In this document: one piece after another, positions 25,673-35,148 of the stretch
How positions within the stretch are numbered: the stretch's first letter is position 1
Layout: every line of letters begins with the position of its first letter
Assembly (NCBI RefSeq): GCF_030693485.1
Contig: NZ_JAUYAN010000325.1
Location: forward strand, 1-40,094
Length of the DNA stretch: 40,094 nt
From: Bradyrhizobium sp.
Lineage (GTDB): Bacteria > Pseudomonadota > Alphaproteobacteria > Rhizobiales > Xanthobacteraceae
Direction of reading: 5' to 3'
Translations under genes and position numbers: made by a program
The notes under the pieces: generated by a model
The model's database searches: none
The model's input: the letters and a program-made list of their open reading frames with translations, nothing else
What the model was told of the DNA's origin: nothing

Positions 25673-26836
25673 ATGAGCCGAGCATCCTCACATGCCCTCA
25701 AGCACCCGCCGGTCACGGCGCCCTCCGAGCCGGCGGGTGTACCTTCTCCTTTTCCCGAACTCGCGGTCGCGATCGAGCGCGAGCGGCGGCGTGGCCGCGG
25801 CGCGCAATCCAACTCTTCCGGCCGCTTCGAGGCCGAGGCGCGGGTCGCTTTCGACGACGGCTGGCAGAGCCTCGACGATCTGCCGCCGTTCAAGACCACG
25901 GTCGCGCTCGATACCGCGCGCAAAGTCATCACCCGCAACGACTCGCCCGACATCGGCTTCGACCGCTCGATCAATCCCTACCGGGGCTGCGAGCATGGCT
26001 GCGTCTACTGTTTTGCGCGGCCGACCCATGCCTATCTCGGCCTGTCGCCGGGGCTCGACTTCGAGTCGAAACTATTCGCCAAGCCCGACGCGCCGCAGCT
26101 CCTGGAAAAGGAACTGGCGGCGCAGGATTACGAACCGCGGATGATCGCGATCGGCACCAACACCGATCCCTATCAGCCGATCGAGCGCGAGCGAAAGATC
26201 ATGCGCGGCATTCTCGAGGTGCTGGAACGCACCGGCCATCCGGTCGGCATCGTCACCAAATCGGCGCTGGTGACCCGCGACATCGATATTCTCGCGCGGA
26301 TGGCGAAGCGCAATCTCGCCAAGGTGGCGCTGTCGGTCACCACGCTCGATCCGGAACTGGCGCGCACCATGGAGCCGCGGGCCTCGACGCCGGCGAAGCG
26401 GCTGGAGGCGCTGCGGCAACTGTCGGAGGCGGGAATTTCGACCACCGTGATGGTGGCGCCCGTAATCCCCGCGCTGAACGATTCCGAGATCGAGCGCATT
26501 CTCGATGCCGCCTTTCATGCCGGCGCAAGGGAAGCGAGCTATGTGCTGCTGCGGCTGCCGCTTGAGGTGCGCGACCTGTTTCGCGAATGGCTGATGGCGA
26601 ATTATCCCGACCGCTACCGCCACGTCTTCACCCTGATCCGCGACATGCGCGGCGGGCGCGACTACGATTCGCAATGGGAAACCCGGATGAAGGGCACCGG
26701 CCCGATGGCCTGGATGATCGGTCGCCGGTTCGAAATCGCTTGCGAAAAACTCGGACTCAACAAGCGGCGCTCGAAACTGACGACGGATCATTTCGCCCGG
26801 CCGAAACGCAGCGGGCAGCAGTTGAGTTTGTTTTAG
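25673..26836 (+). CDS. Radical SAM protein, PA0069 family
   Basis: The 387-residue protein has the [4Fe-4S] triad C106-x3-C110-x2-C113 (GCEHGCVYC), followed by a TIM-barrel core with IGTNTDPYQPIERER and VGIVTKSALVTRDID. The family (PA0069; Rv2578c in mycobacteria) is annotated as related to the DNA photolesion lyase SplB, but its reaction is not known. The start at 25673 is the first ATG after the SOS box. The C-terminus ends QQLSLF. The LexA-type operator upstream suggests DNA-damage induction, which would fit a DNA repair or tolerance job. This link is inferred. Confidence 0.92.
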   Translation: MSRASSHALKHPPVTAPSEPAGVPSPFPELAVAIERERRRGRGAQSNSSGRFEAEARVAFDDGWQSLDDLPPFKTTVALDTARKVITRNDSPDIGFDRSINPYRGCEHGCVYCFARPTHAYLGLSPGLDFESKLFAKPDAPQLLEKELAAQDYEPRMIAIGTNTDPYQPIERERKIMRGILEVLERTGHPVGIVTKSALVTRDIDILARMAKRNLAKVALSVTTLDPELARTMEPRASTPAKRLEALRQLSEAGISTTVMVAPVIPALNDSEIERILDAAFHAGAREASYVLLRLPLEVRDLFREWLMANYPDRYRHVFTLIRDMRGGRDYDSQWETRMKGTGPMAWMIGRRFEIACEKLGLNKRRSKLTTDHFARPKRSGQQLSLF

Positions 26837-26933
26837 GACGTAGTCGTCATTGCGAGCGGTGTTTTTTCTAAATAACGGGAATTGCGCCGAGTTCCCGGTT
26901 GCGCCGCCGGGCGCGCTTGCGCACGATCCCGGC

Positions 26934-27680
26934 ATGATTCGCGACAAATCCGAAAAAGAAAAGCCCAGGCGACTGCCCAGAGGCGTGATCGCCGTCGCAC
27001 CGCCGAGCTTTCGCCGCGAGCGCGCGTTGATCAAACGCGGTGTCTGGCCGGTGGCCGGCTGCGACGAGGCCGGCCGGGGTCCGCTGGCCGGCCCGGTGGT
27101 GGCGGCCGCCGTGGTGCTCGACCCCAGGCGAATCCCGAAGGGCATGGATGATTCGAAGCGGCTGACGGCCGAACGCCGCGAGGAACTGTTCGAGGAAATC
27201 TGCGCGACCGCGTCGTTTGCGGTCGCCTTTGCGTCGCCGGCGCGGATCGATCGCGACAATATCCTGCGCGCCTCGCTATGGGCGCTGATGCGCGCGGTGC
27301 AGGCGCTGCCGGAAGCGCCGCGGCATGTGTTCGTCGATGGCCGCGACAAGCTCGATGTCGCCTGCGACTGCGACGCCGTGATCGGCGGCGACGGGCTGGT
27401 GCTGTCGATCGCGGCGGCCTCGATCATCGCCAAGGTGACGCGCGACCGGCTGATGTGCGCGCTGGCGCAGGATTGTCCGGGCTACGGTTTCGAGCAGCAC
27501 AAGGGGTATGGCGTGCCGGAGCACCTTGCGGCGCTGAGCCGGCTCGGACCGAGCGCCTATCACCGGCGTTTCTTCGCCCCCGTGGTGGCCGCGCGGGAAA
27601 AACATCACCTGTCAGCCGTCGAACCCGACCTTCTGACGAGGGAAGCGCCCGCAGGCTCCGAGGTTGCCGCCGCCATCTAG
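26934..27680 (+). CDS. rnhB: Ribonuclease HII
   Basis: The 248-residue enzyme cuts RNA in RNA-DNA hybrids and single ribonucleotides in DNA. Active-site residues are seen in [15 protein letters not shown] (D44, E45), in [10 protein letters not shown], and in [12 protein letters not shown]. The N-terminus to residue 40 is Arg/Lys-rich and may be a flexible tail. ATG 26934 is preferred over the frame's first ATG at 26850, whose extra 28 residues have no similarity, though the ribosome binding site is weak at both. It is 97 bases after the radical SAM gene and may be co-transcribed from the SOS-type promoter. Confidence 0.93.
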   Translation: MIRDKSEKEKPRRLPRGVIAVAPPSFRRERALIKRGVWPVAGCDEAGRGPLAGPVVAAAVVLDPRRIPKGMDDSKRLTAERREELFEEICATASFAVAFASPARIDRDNILRASLWALMRAVQALPEAPRHVFVDGRDKLDVACDCDAVIGGDGLVLSIAAASIIAKVTRDRLMCALAQDCPGYGFEQHKGYGVPEHLAALSRLGPSAYHRRFFAPVVAAREKHHLSAVEPDLLTREAPAGSEVAAAI

Positions 27681-27773
27681 CGCCAGTTGCCTCAGCGGCT
27701 GACGCGCTCTATCAAGCGTTCGACATTGAATAGGCCGGCTGGTCGGGCCGGGTGGGGCATTTTCGGACGTTTC

Positions 27774-29282
27774 ATGCGTTTCACCTCCCTGATCATCGAA
27801 CTGATCCGCGCCCGGCCGCGCTTGATCGTGTTGCTGGTGGTGCTCGCGCAGGCCGCCATCTGGCTGATTGTGCCGTTGCTGTTGTATCGAAGCCCGCCCG
27901 ACGAACTCGCCACCGTGCTGGCGTTCGGCCGGGAGTACCGGGTCGGCACCGATCTCGGCCCGCCGCTGGCGTTCTGGCTCGCCGATATCGCGTTCCGCGC
28001 CGCCGGCAACCACATGTTCGGCGTCTATCTGTTGGCGCAGCTTTGCGCGATCACGACGTTCTGGACGCTGTTTCTGCTGGCGCGCGCCATTGTCGGCGCA
28101 CAGCAGGCGGTGCTCGTGGTGTTGCTGACGCTGACAGTAACGGCCTTCAGTTCGCCCGGCGTCGAGTTCGGCCCGCTGGTGCTCGCGCGCCCGCTATGGG
28201 CGCTGCTGCTGCTGCATTCCTGGCAGCTGATTGGCCAGAGCCGGCGCAATGCATGGTTTGCGTGGTCGATCGAAGCGGGCCTGCTGCTGCTGACCACCGC
28301 CGCCGCGGCAGGCCTCCTGCTCCTGATCGCGGGCTTTGCGCTCGCCACCCGGCGCGGACGGCGGATGCTGAATTCGTTCGATCCGCTGTTCGCGCTGCTG
28401 GTGATCGTCGTGCTGGTGCTGCCCTGGCTGATCTGGCTGGTCCGCGCCGACATGCTGGCGTTGCCGCCATGGCCCGATATCGCGGATCTCAAGGGCAGGG
28501 CGCTGCACTGGAGCATCTTGCTCGGCGGGCTGCTGCTGGCGATTTCCGGCATCCTGCTGCTGGCGGCGCTCAACTCCGGCTGGTTTGCGCGCCACCCCGA
28601 AGAGGCGCCGATCATCTTTCGGCCGCCGGTCGATACAATGGCCCGCGACTTCGTCTATTTCTTCGCCATCGCGCCCGCGCTGGCCGGAAGCCTGATCGCC
28701 GGCCTGTTCAATTACGACCGCGTCGTCGGCGGCGCCGGCATCGCGCTGCTGATGTCGGGGCTGGCGGCGATCATCGTGACCGGCGACGTGATTCAGCTGC
28801 GGCGCCAGCGTTTGCTGCGCTCGGTCTGGGCGCTCATTGTCGTTGCGCCGGCGTTGGCCGCGATCGCGGGGACGCTGTTCCTGCCATGGACCGGCAGCGC
28901 CGAAGTGTCGACATCGATGCCCGGACGCGCCATCGCGCATTTCTTCGGCGACAGTTTCGAGCGGCGCACCAACCAGCGCCTGCGGGCGGTGGCCGGTGAC
29001 CCGCAGCTGGCGAAACTGATCACGCTGGACAAGGCGCGTCCGCATCTTCTGCTCGACGCGACGCCGCAGCGGACACCGTGGCTGACTCCGGCCAAATTCA
29101 ACGAGACCGGCGGCGTCGTGGTCTGGCGCGCCTCCGACACCGAGGGCACTCCGCCGCCTGAACTGCTGCAGCGGTTCCCCGGCCTGGTGCCGGAAGTGCC
29201 GCGGGCGTTCGATTGGCTGGTCACCGGCCGCCAGCCGCTGCTGCGGATCGGCTGGGCCATCGTGCGGCCGAAGGGATCGTGA
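27774..29282 (+). CDS. Glycosyltransferase family 39-like membrane protein
   Basis: The 502-residue protein has about ten hydrophobic segments in the first 400 residues and a soluble tail of about 100. The region after the first helix (YRSPPDELATVLAF) holds an acidic pair like the catalytic Asp/Glu of GT39/ArnT-type enzymes, which move sugars from polyprenyl phosphates onto lipid or protein. The tail (SEVS-like to IVRPKGS) includes PHLLLDATPQRTPW. ATG 27774 gives the first helix immediately; an upstream frame adds 29 residues without support. Donor and acceptor are unknown. Confidence 0.75.
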   Translation: MRFTSLIIELIRARPRLIVLLVVLAQAAIWLIVPLLLYRSPPDELATVLAFGREYRVGTDLGPPLAFWLADIAFRAAGNHMFGVYLLAQLCAITTFWTLFLLARAIVGAQQAVLVVLLTLTVTAFSSPGVEFGPLVLARPLWALLLLHSWQLIGQSRRNAWFAWSIEAGLLLLTTAAAAGLLLLIAGFALATRRGRRMLNSFDPLFALLVIVVLVLPWLIWLVRADMLALPPWPDIADLKGRALHWSILLGGLLLAISGILLLAALNSGWFARHPEEAPIIFRPPVDTMARDFVYFFAIAPALAGSLIAGLFNYDRVVGGAGIALLMSGLAAIIVTGDVIQLRRQRLLRSVWALIVVAPALAAIAGTLFLPWTGSAEVSTSMPGRAIAHFFGDSFERRTNQRLRAVAGDPQLAKLITLDKARPHLLLDATPQRTPWLTPAKFNETGGVVVWRASDTEGTPPPELLQRFPGLVPEVPRAFDWLVTGRQPLLRIGWAIVRPKGS

Positions 29283-29294
29283 GCACTGTGCATT

Positions 29295-29392
29295 CCTCAT
29301 GGTGAGGAGCGCGTCTTCGCGCGTCTCGAACCATGAGAGCCCGTATCTCTCATCCTTCGAGACGCGGCGAATCCGCCGCTCCTCAGGATGAG
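29295..29392. repeat. Paired palindromic element overlapping the UDG 3' end
   Basis: Two units, 29295-29337 (CCTCATGGTGAGGAGCGCG and on) and 29349-29392 (CTCATCCTTCGAGACGCGGC and on), each begin and end with CTCA/TGAG. Their right end supplies the last codons and stop of the UDG gene. Common dispersed element type in Bradyrhizobium. Confidence 0.8.
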
Positions 29393-30231
29393 GGGGTCTT
29401 CGCCTGCTCCAGCGCCTGCGCGATCGCGCGCAGATCGAGCCACGCCATCTTCTTGTAGGACGGCGAGCGCAGCAGATAGGCCGGGTGGAACGTCGCGAGC
29501 GCGCGGATCTTCCTTGTGCCGGTGTCGTAGTCGAACCAGCGACCGCGGGTTTTCATGATGCCCTCGCGGGTCGACAGCAGGGTTTGCGTGGAGGGATTGC
29601 CAAGCGTCACCAGCACGTCCGGATTGACCAGTTCGATCTGGCGCTGGATGAACGGCAGGCAGATCTGCGTTTCCTGAGGGGTCGGCGTGCGGTTGCCGGG
29701 CGGGCGCCAGGGAATCACATTGGCGATGTAGGCGCTGGAGCGGTCGAGCCCGATCGCCGCGATCATCCGGTCCAGCAATTTGCCGGAGCGTCCGACGAAC
29801 GGCAGGCCCTCGATGTCTTCCTCGCGGCCGGGCGCCTCGCCGACGAACATGATGCGCGCCTGCGGGTTGCCGTCGGCGAACACCAGCCGCGTCGCGGTCG
29901 ATTTCAGCGCGCAGCCGTCGAAGGTTTCCAGCAGCGCCCGCAGCGCCTCCAGCGACGGCGCAATTCGCGCGGCTTCCCGCGCCGACTGGATGGCGGCCTC
30001 CGGCGCCGCGGCCTCGGCGCGCGCTGCCGGGATCGCGGCGGGCGTGGCTGGAATCGTCCTGACCGGTTGAACTTGAGCCGGTTCGCGGGCGGCCGGCATT
30101 ATTTCTGGATCGGACAGCCGGTTGACCGGCTCATCCGTCAGCGCGCAATCGACCCCGGACTCCAGGTAAAAGGCGAGCAATTGCTGGACGGTAGGGGCGC
30201 TCTCAGGCGTCATGGTTGTTGTCTGCGACAT
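29383..30231 (-). CDS. Uracil-DNA glycosylase, family-4-like, with incomplete Fe-S ligands
   Basis: The 282-residue protein has motif A GEAPGREEDIEGLPFVGRSG and motif B FHPAYLLR of family 4 UDGs, which remove uracil from DNA. A poorly conserved, Ala/Pro-rich N-terminal part (to about residue 95) precedes the domain. Family 4 enzymes bind [4Fe-4S] through four Cys. Here only three Cys exist in total (about 29, 107, 193) and the usual third ligand position (KCRPPGN) reads PWRPPGN, so a normal cluster is unlikely. ATG 30231 is used; the longer frame starts with TTG at 30240. The final residues and stop come from a repeat element. Confidence 0.88.
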   Translation of the reverse strand: MSQTTTMTPESAPTVQQLLAFYLESGVDCALTDEPVNRLSDPEIMPAAREPAQVQPVRTIPATPAAIPAARAEAAAPEAAIQSAREAARIAPSLEALRALLETFDGCALKSTATRLVFADGNPQARIMFVGEAPGREEDIEGLPFVGRSGKLLDRMIAAIGLDRSSAYIANVIPWRPPGNRTPTPQETQICLPFIQRQIELVNPDVLVTLGNPSTQTLLSTREGIMKTRGRWFDYDTGTRKIRALATFHPAYLLRSPSYKKMAWLDLRAIAQALEQAKTPSS

Positions 30232-30241
30232 CCGGCCCAAT

Positions 30242-30347
30242 CTAAAGCGTTTTCAAGCGAAGTGGAAACCGGTTCGCGTCAAGAAAACGCGTCAAATCAA
30301 GAATCTAGAGCCCCGTTTCGATGCAATCGAAACGGAAAAGGCTCTAG
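30242..30347. repeat. Dispersed element with AAAGCGTTTTC and inverted CTAGAGCC arms
   Basis: AAAGCGTTTTC at 30244 is inverted by GAAAACGC at 30283. The right half is a strong hairpin: CTAGAGCC (30305-30312) with GGCTCTAG (30340-30347), and CCGTTTCGAT (30313-30322) with ATCGAAACGG (30326-30335). Element of the sort widespread in Rhizobiales, between the divergent UDG and ETF-QO genes. Confidence 0.75.
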
Positions 30348-30452
30348 GCGGTCTCGCGCGGTTGCGAAACTCATTTCGGTGGTTGTTCTCCGCTCAAAAA
30401 TCGGAAACAACGGGGTCGTTTAGAGGCGTTCTCAACCGGCCGGAACCAGATC

Positions 30453-32111
30453 ATGAGCACCGAAGAATTACCGCCGCGCGAATCCATGGAATTCGACGTC
30501 GTGATCGTCGGCGCCGGGCCGTCTGGCCTCGCAGCCGCGATCCGGTTGAAGCAGCTCAACGCCGACCTCACCATCGTCGTGGTGGAGAAGGGTTCCGAGG
30601 TCGGCGCGCACATCCTGTCCGGCGCGGTGATCGACCCGGTGTCGCTCGACAAGCTGGTGCCGGACTGGCGCGAGGACGCCGACTGCCCGCTGAAGACCCA
30701 GGTCAAGACCGACAAGTTCTACTGGATGACCGCGGGGTCGGCGATTCCGCTGCCGGCGATCGTGATGCCGCCGCTGATGAACAATCATCACTGCTATGTC
30801 GGCTCGCTCGGCATGGTGTGCCGCTGGCTGGCGCGCAAGGCCGAGGCGCTCGGCGTCGATATCTATCCGGGCTTTGCCGCGGCGGAAGTTCTGTACGACG
30901 AAAAAGGCGCGGTGCGCGGCATCGCCACCGGCGACATGGGCGTCGGCAGGGACGGCAAGCCGAAGGATTCGTTTACCCGCGGCATGGAACTGCTTGGCAA
31001 ATACACGCTGTTCGCCGAAGGCGCCCGCGGCAGTCTCACAAAACAGCTGATCGCGAAATTCTCCCTCGACGCCAAGAGCGAACCGCCGAAATTCGGCATC
31101 GGCCTCAAGGAAGTCTGGCAGATCGATCCGGCCAAGCACCAGAAGGGCCTGATCCAGCATTCGTTTGGCTGGCCGCTGAACAACTCCACCGGCGGCGGCT
31201 CGTTCCTCTATCATTATGACGACAATCTGGTGGCGGTCGGCTTCGTGCTGCATCTCAACTACAACGATCCGTATCTGTCGCCGTTCGATGAATTCCAGCG
31301 CTTCAAGACCCATCCCGCGATCCGCACCTTGTTCGAAGGCGGCAAGCGGCTGGCTTACGGTTCGCGCGCCATCACCGAGGGCGGTTACCAGTCGGTGCCG
31401 CGACTGACCTTTGCCGGCGGCGCGCTGGTCGGCTGCGCCGCGGGGTTCGTCAATGTGCCGCGCATCAAGGGCGTGCACAATGCGATGGGCACCGGCATTC
31501 AGGCGGCCGAGCACGTTGTCGCCGCGCTCGGCGCCAACAGGGCCAACGACGAACTGGTCGACTACGAGAATTCGTGGCGCGAATCGGCGGTCGGCAAGGA
31601 CCTCTACCGGGTCCGCAACGTCAAGCCGTTGTGGTCGAAGTTCGGCACCATCATCGGCGTAGCGCTTGGCGGTATCGACATGTGGTGCAACACGCTGGGC
31701 TTCTCGCTGTTCGGCACCCAGTCGCATGCCAAGCCCGACCGCAAGACGCTCGATCCGGCCAAGGCGCATGCGCCGATTGCCTATCCGAAGCCGGACGGAA
31801 AGATATCGTTCGACAAGCTATCTTCCGTGTTCATGTCCAACACCAACCACGAGGAAGACCAGCCGGTTCACCTCAAGGTCGCCGACATGAACCTGCAGAA
31901 GACCTCCGAGCTTGAGGTCTTTGCCGGCCCGTCCAACCGCTATTGCCCGGCCGGGGTCTATGAATGGGTCGAGGAGCCGTCAGGTCCCCGCTTCCAGATC
32001 AACGCCCAGAACTGCGTCCATTGCAAAACCTGCGACGTCAAGGATCCCAACGGCAACATCACCTGGGTTCCACCGGAAGGCGGCGGCGGTCCGAATTACG
32101 AGGCGATGTGA
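30453..32111 (+). CDS. Electron transfer flavoprotein-ubiquinone oxidoreductase
   Basis: The 552-residue membrane-bound enzyme passes electrons from ETF (fatty acid and amino acid oxidation) to ubiquinone. An FAD motif GAGPSG is at residues 20-25. Ubiquinone-facing and second FAD regions lie in the middle (GGGSFLYHYDDNLVAVGFV; GTGIQAAEHVV). The C-terminal ferredoxin-like domain supplies the [4Fe-4S] ligands C498, C521, C524 and C527 (NCVHCKTCDVKDP). Full length and all key residues are present. It is alone in its transcript, with a repeat upstream and 267 bases before the next gene. Confidence 0.96.
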   Translation: MSTEELPPRESMEFDVVIVGAGPSGLAAAIRLKQLNADLTIVVVEKGSEVGAHILSGAVIDPVSLDKLVPDWREDADCPLKTQVKTDKFYWMTAGSAIPLPAIVMPPLMNNHHCYVGSLGMVCRWLARKAEALGVDIYPGFAAAEVLYDEKGAVRGIATGDMGVGRDGKPKDSFTRGMELLGKYTLFAEGARGSLTKQLIAKFSLDAKSEPPKFGIGLKEVWQIDPAKHQKGLIQHSFGWPLNNSTGGGSFLYHYDDNLVAVGFVLHLNYNDPYLSPFDEFQRFKTHPAIRTLFEGGKRLAYGSRAITEGGYQSVPRLTFAGGALVGCAAGFVNVPRIKGVHNAMGTGIQAAEHVVAALGANRANDELVDYENSWRESAVGKDLYRVRNVKPLWSKFGTIIGVALGGIDMWCNTLGFSLFGTQSHAKPDRKTLDPAKAHAPIAYPKPDGKISFDKLSSVFMSNTNHEEDQPVHLKVADMNLQKTSELEVFAGPSNRYCPAGVYEWVEEPSGPRFQINAQNCVHCKTCDVKDPNGNITWVPPEGGGGPNYEAM

Positions 32112-32378
32112 CCACGATCGCGTGAGCGGCGGTCCAAGTTTGGACCAAGGCAGCCCAGGGTCGGCGCTTCCGGCCACGATACCGCCACACTGAAAGCGTT
32201 TTCCAGACCGGGCCGGTCCGGAAGCCGGCCAGTGGCACCGGGGCTTTCTGCCAATCGATTCGCCACCCCGTATCCTTGCGGTTCAACGCCAAACGCGGCA
32301 TTGTTGCTTGCCTTGATGCCGCTGGCCGGGTTCGCATCCGAGACGATCCTTGAAATCCCTGGAGCTAGGCAAACCCTG

Positions 32379-34169
32379 ATGTTTTCCAATCGTTTCAATC
32401 GCCTCGATGGCCGGATCCTTGCCCTTGCCGCCTTGGCCGTGCTGGCCGTGCCGGGCTCGCTGTCGGCGCAGACTCCGGATCATTCCGCGGGCACGTCGGC
32501 CCAGTTCCCGACCAAGAGCGACCTCAAGTCGCTGACCACCTCCGGCAGCTATCTCGCCGCCCGCCACGCCAGCGTGGAGCGCGACGCCACCTCGGCCGCG
32601 GCGTTTTACCGCTCGGCGCTGCGCAGCGATCCCAAGAACAACGAACTGCTCGATCGCGCCTTCATCTCCTCGCTCGCCGATGGCGACATCGACGAGGCGG
32701 TCAAGCTCGCCGACCGTATTCTGACGATCGACAAGTCCAATCGGGTCGCCCGCCTCGTGGTCGGGGTACGCGATCTGAAGCAGAAGAAATACGCCACCGC
32801 GCAGCTCAACATCAATCAGTCGATCCGCGGACCGATCACCGACCTCGTGGCGACGCTGCTGGCGGGCTGGGCCAGCTACGGCGCCGGCGACGCCAAGTCG
32901 GCGGTCGCCAACATCGACAAGCTGACCGGTCCGGAGTGGTATCCGATCTTCAAGGATCTGCATTCCGGCATGATCCTGGAACTCGCGGGCAAGGAAAAGG
33001 ACGCCGGCGTTCGGCTGGAGCGCGCCTACAAGCTCGACGATTCCATGCTGCGGGTGGCGGACGCCTATGCGCGATGGCTGTCGCGCGGCAAGGACCCGGC
33101 GGCGGCCACCGCGGTCTACGCGGCGTTCGACAAGAAGCTGGCGCGGCATCCCCTGGTGCAGGAAGGCCTGCGCGATACCAGGGCCGGCAAGAAACTGACG
33201 CCGCTGGTGGATACGCCGCAGGCCGGCGCCGCCGAGGCGCTGTACGGTATCGGCGCCACGCTGACCCGCCGCGGCGGCGAGGATCTCGCGCTGGTCTATC
33301 TGCAGCTGTCGCTCTATCTCGCGCCCAATCATCCGCTGGCGCTGCTGTCGCTGGCCGATCTCTACGAGTCGGTGAAGAAGCCGCCGATGGCGATCAAGGT
33401 CTATGAGCGCATGCCGGCCGCCTCGCCGCTGAAGCGCAATGCGCAGATCCAGCTCGCCACCAACCTCGACGCCGCCGAGCGCAGCGAGGAGGCGATCAAG
33501 ATCCTGAAGGGCGTCACCGCGGAAGATCCGAGGGATATCGAAGCCATCATGGCGCTCGGCAATATCGAGCGCGGCCGCAAGCGGTTCGCCGACTGCGCCC
33601 GGACCTACACCAATGCCATCGACGTGATGCCGGCGGGCAGCGAGAAGGGCGCCTGGGTGACCTATTACTACCGCGGCATCTGCCTGGAGCGCTCCAAGCA
33701 GTGGAGCAAGGCGGAGGTTGACATGCGCAAGGCGCTGGAGCTGCAACCCGAGCAGCCCCATGTGCTGAACTATCTCGGCTACTCGTGGATCGATCAGGGC
33801 ATCAATCTCGACGAGGGCATGAAGATGATCAAGCGCGCCGTCGAGCAGCGCCCGGATGACGGCTACATCGTGGACTCCCTCGGCTGGGCGTACTACCGCA
33901 TCGGCAATTTCGAGGACGCGGTGAAGCACCTCGAGCGCGCGATCGATCTGAAGCCGGAAGATCCGACCATCAACGACCATCTCGGCGACGCCTACTGGCG
34001 TGTCGGCCGCACCCTGGAGGCCAAATTCCAGTGGGCCCACGCCCGCGACCTCAAGCCCGAGCCGGACGAACTGCCGAAGATCGAACTCAAGCTCGAAAAC
34101 GGTCTGCCGGAAGACACCTCGTCGGCGGCTTCTGCGGACAAGAAAAAAGAAGACGGCAAGGGCGGCTGA
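32379..34169 (+). CDS. Exported TPR-repeat protein
   Basis: The 596-residue protein has a signal peptide (ILALAALAVLAVPGSLSAQ) and at least six TPR units. These include AAAFYRSALRSDPKNNELLDRA near residue 75 and EVDMRKALELQPEQPHVLNYLGYSWI, SLGWAYYRIGNFEDAVKHLE and PEDPTINDHLGDAYW near the end. The C-terminus is Lys-rich (SADKKKEDGKGG). TPR proteins serve as scaffolds; this type is conserved in alphaproteobacteria next to ispE. No specific job is known. The start at 32379 is chosen because it gives the signal peptide directly. A gap of 38 bases to ispE suggests one operon. Confidence 0.88.
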   Translation: MFSNRFNRLDGRILALAALAVLAVPGSLSAQTPDHSAGTSAQFPTKSDLKSLTTSGSYLAARHASVERDATSAAAFYRSALRSDPKNNELLDRAFISSLADGDIDEAVKLADRILTIDKSNRVARLVVGVRDLKQKKYATAQLNINQSIRGPITDLVATLLAGWASYGAGDAKSAVANIDKLTGPEWYPIFKDLHSGMILELAGKEKDAGVRLERAYKLDDSMLRVADAYARWLSRGKDPAAATAVYAAFDKKLARHPLVQEGLRDTRAGKKLTPLVDTPQAGAAEALYGIGATLTRRGGEDLALVYLQLSLYLAPNHPLALLSLADLYESVKKPPMAIKVYERMPAASPLKRNAQIQLATNLDAAERSEEAIKILKGVTAEDPRDIEAIMALGNIERGRKRFADCARTYTNAIDVMPAGSEKGAWVTYYYRGICLERSKQWSKAEVDMRKALELQPEQPHVLNYLGYSWIDQGINLDEGMKMIKRAVEQRPDDGYIVDSLGWAYYRIGNFEDAVKHLERAIDLKPEDPTINDHLGDAYWRVGRTLEAKFQWAHARDLKPEPDELPKIELKLENGLPEDTSSAASADKKKEDGKGG

Positions 34170-34207
34170 GTGCGCTTGAGGGCGGCTGATCGAAGGGCTG
34201 GTCGGCG

Positions 34208-35104
34208 ATGCCGGCGTTGATGCAAGAGCTGGTGCAAGAGGGGCGTGCCAAGGTCAACCTGACCCTGCGGGTGGTCGGGCGGCGCGTCGATGGCTATCAC
34301 GACCTCGAAAGCGTTGTGGCATTCGCCGATTGCGCCGACAGAATCACCCTGACGCCGGGCGCCGCGCTGAATCTCAACACCACCGGGCCGCTGGCGCAGG
34401 CCTGCGGCGACGCCGAAGACAATCTGGTGTTCAAGGCCGCGCAGCTGCTCAGCGAGCGCGTGCCGGATCTCGTGCTCGGCGATTTCCTCCTCGACAAAAT
34501 GCTGCCGGTCGCCGCCGGCATCGGCGGCGGTTCGGCCGATGCTGCCGCAGCGTTGCGGCTGTTGGCGCGGGCCAACGGCCTTGAACTCGACGATCCGCGC
34601 CTGATCGAGGTGGCGCGGCTGACCGGCGCCGACGTGCCGGTATGCCTCGCCTCGAACGCCTGCGTCATGACAGGGGTCGGCGAAACCCTGCTGCCGCTGA
34701 GCCTGCCGAAAATGCCCTGCGTGATGGTCAATCCGCGCGTTCCTGTCGCCACCAGGGACGTGTTCAAGGCGCTGGGCCTGCGCAACGGCCAGTTGCTGGT
34801 GAGCGCGACCGACGTGTTCCGCGGCACCGACTGGCCGGAAGCCGGCGCCTCGCTCGAAGACTGGGTCGAAGCGCTCGCCGCCGAACACAACGACCTCGAA
34901 GCCCCGGCCACGCGCATTCAACCCGTGATCGGCGACGTGCTTGCCGCCCTCAGCGCCAGCAACGGCGCCTGGCTGGCGCGGATGTCGGGCTCCGGCGCCA
35001 CCTGCTTTGCGATCTACGAGAACACCGCCGACGCGAAGCGCGCGGCGCAGCAGATCCAGCGCGATCATCCGCAATGGTGGGTGCATGCGGGGATTTTGAG
35101 CTAG
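34208..35104 (+). CDS. ispE: 4-diphosphocytidyl-2-C-methyl-D-erythritol kinase
   Basis: The 298-residue GHMP kinase phosphorylates CDP-methylerythritol in the MEP isoprenoid pathway. The ATP-binding motif PVAAGIGGGSADAAA is at 100-114. The catalytic pair is Lys15 (AKVNLTL) and Asp142 (TGADVPV). ARMSGSGATCFAIY near the end is the third GHMP motif. ATG 34208 is used, although ATG 34220 is also possible and neither has a strong ribosome binding site. It runs with the TPR gene. The convergent next gene is a polyprenyl synthase, so two isoprenoid genes face each other. Confidence 0.96.
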   Translation: MPALMQELVQEGRAKVNLTLRVVGRRVDGYHDLESVVAFADCADRITLTPGAALNLNTTGPLAQACGDAEDNLVFKAAQLLSERVPDLVLGDFLLDKMLPVAAGIGGGSADAAAALRLLARANGLELDDPRLIEVARLTGADVPVCLASNACVMTGVGETLLPLSLPKMPCVMVNPRVPVATRDVFKALGLRNGQLLVSATDVFRGTDWPEAGASLEDWVEALAAEHNDLEAPATRIQPVIGDVLAALSASNGAWLARMSGSGATCFAIYENTADAKRAAQQIQRDHPQWWVHAGILS

Positions 35105-35148
35105 TTCGACTTGTCGTCACCTGCCACGCACTGACGACGGCACTGCCG

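Noticed and set aside
30453..30460. GTTC-GGAAC pattern near 30430 as a second SOS box
   Set aside because: GTTC and GAAC there are inverted and wrongly spaced, unlike the direct GTTC-N7-GTTC needed for alphaproteobacterial LexA.
30212..31219. 335-codon frame overlapping the ETF-QO gene
   Set aside because: It is out of frame with the well-supported ETF-QO protein. Its product is Arg-rich and has no similarity I know.
32283..34040. 585-codon minus-strand open frame across the TPR gene
   Set aside because: It is antisense to the TPR protein, which has a signal peptide and clear repeats; the reverse product is low-complexity and rich in Arg and His.
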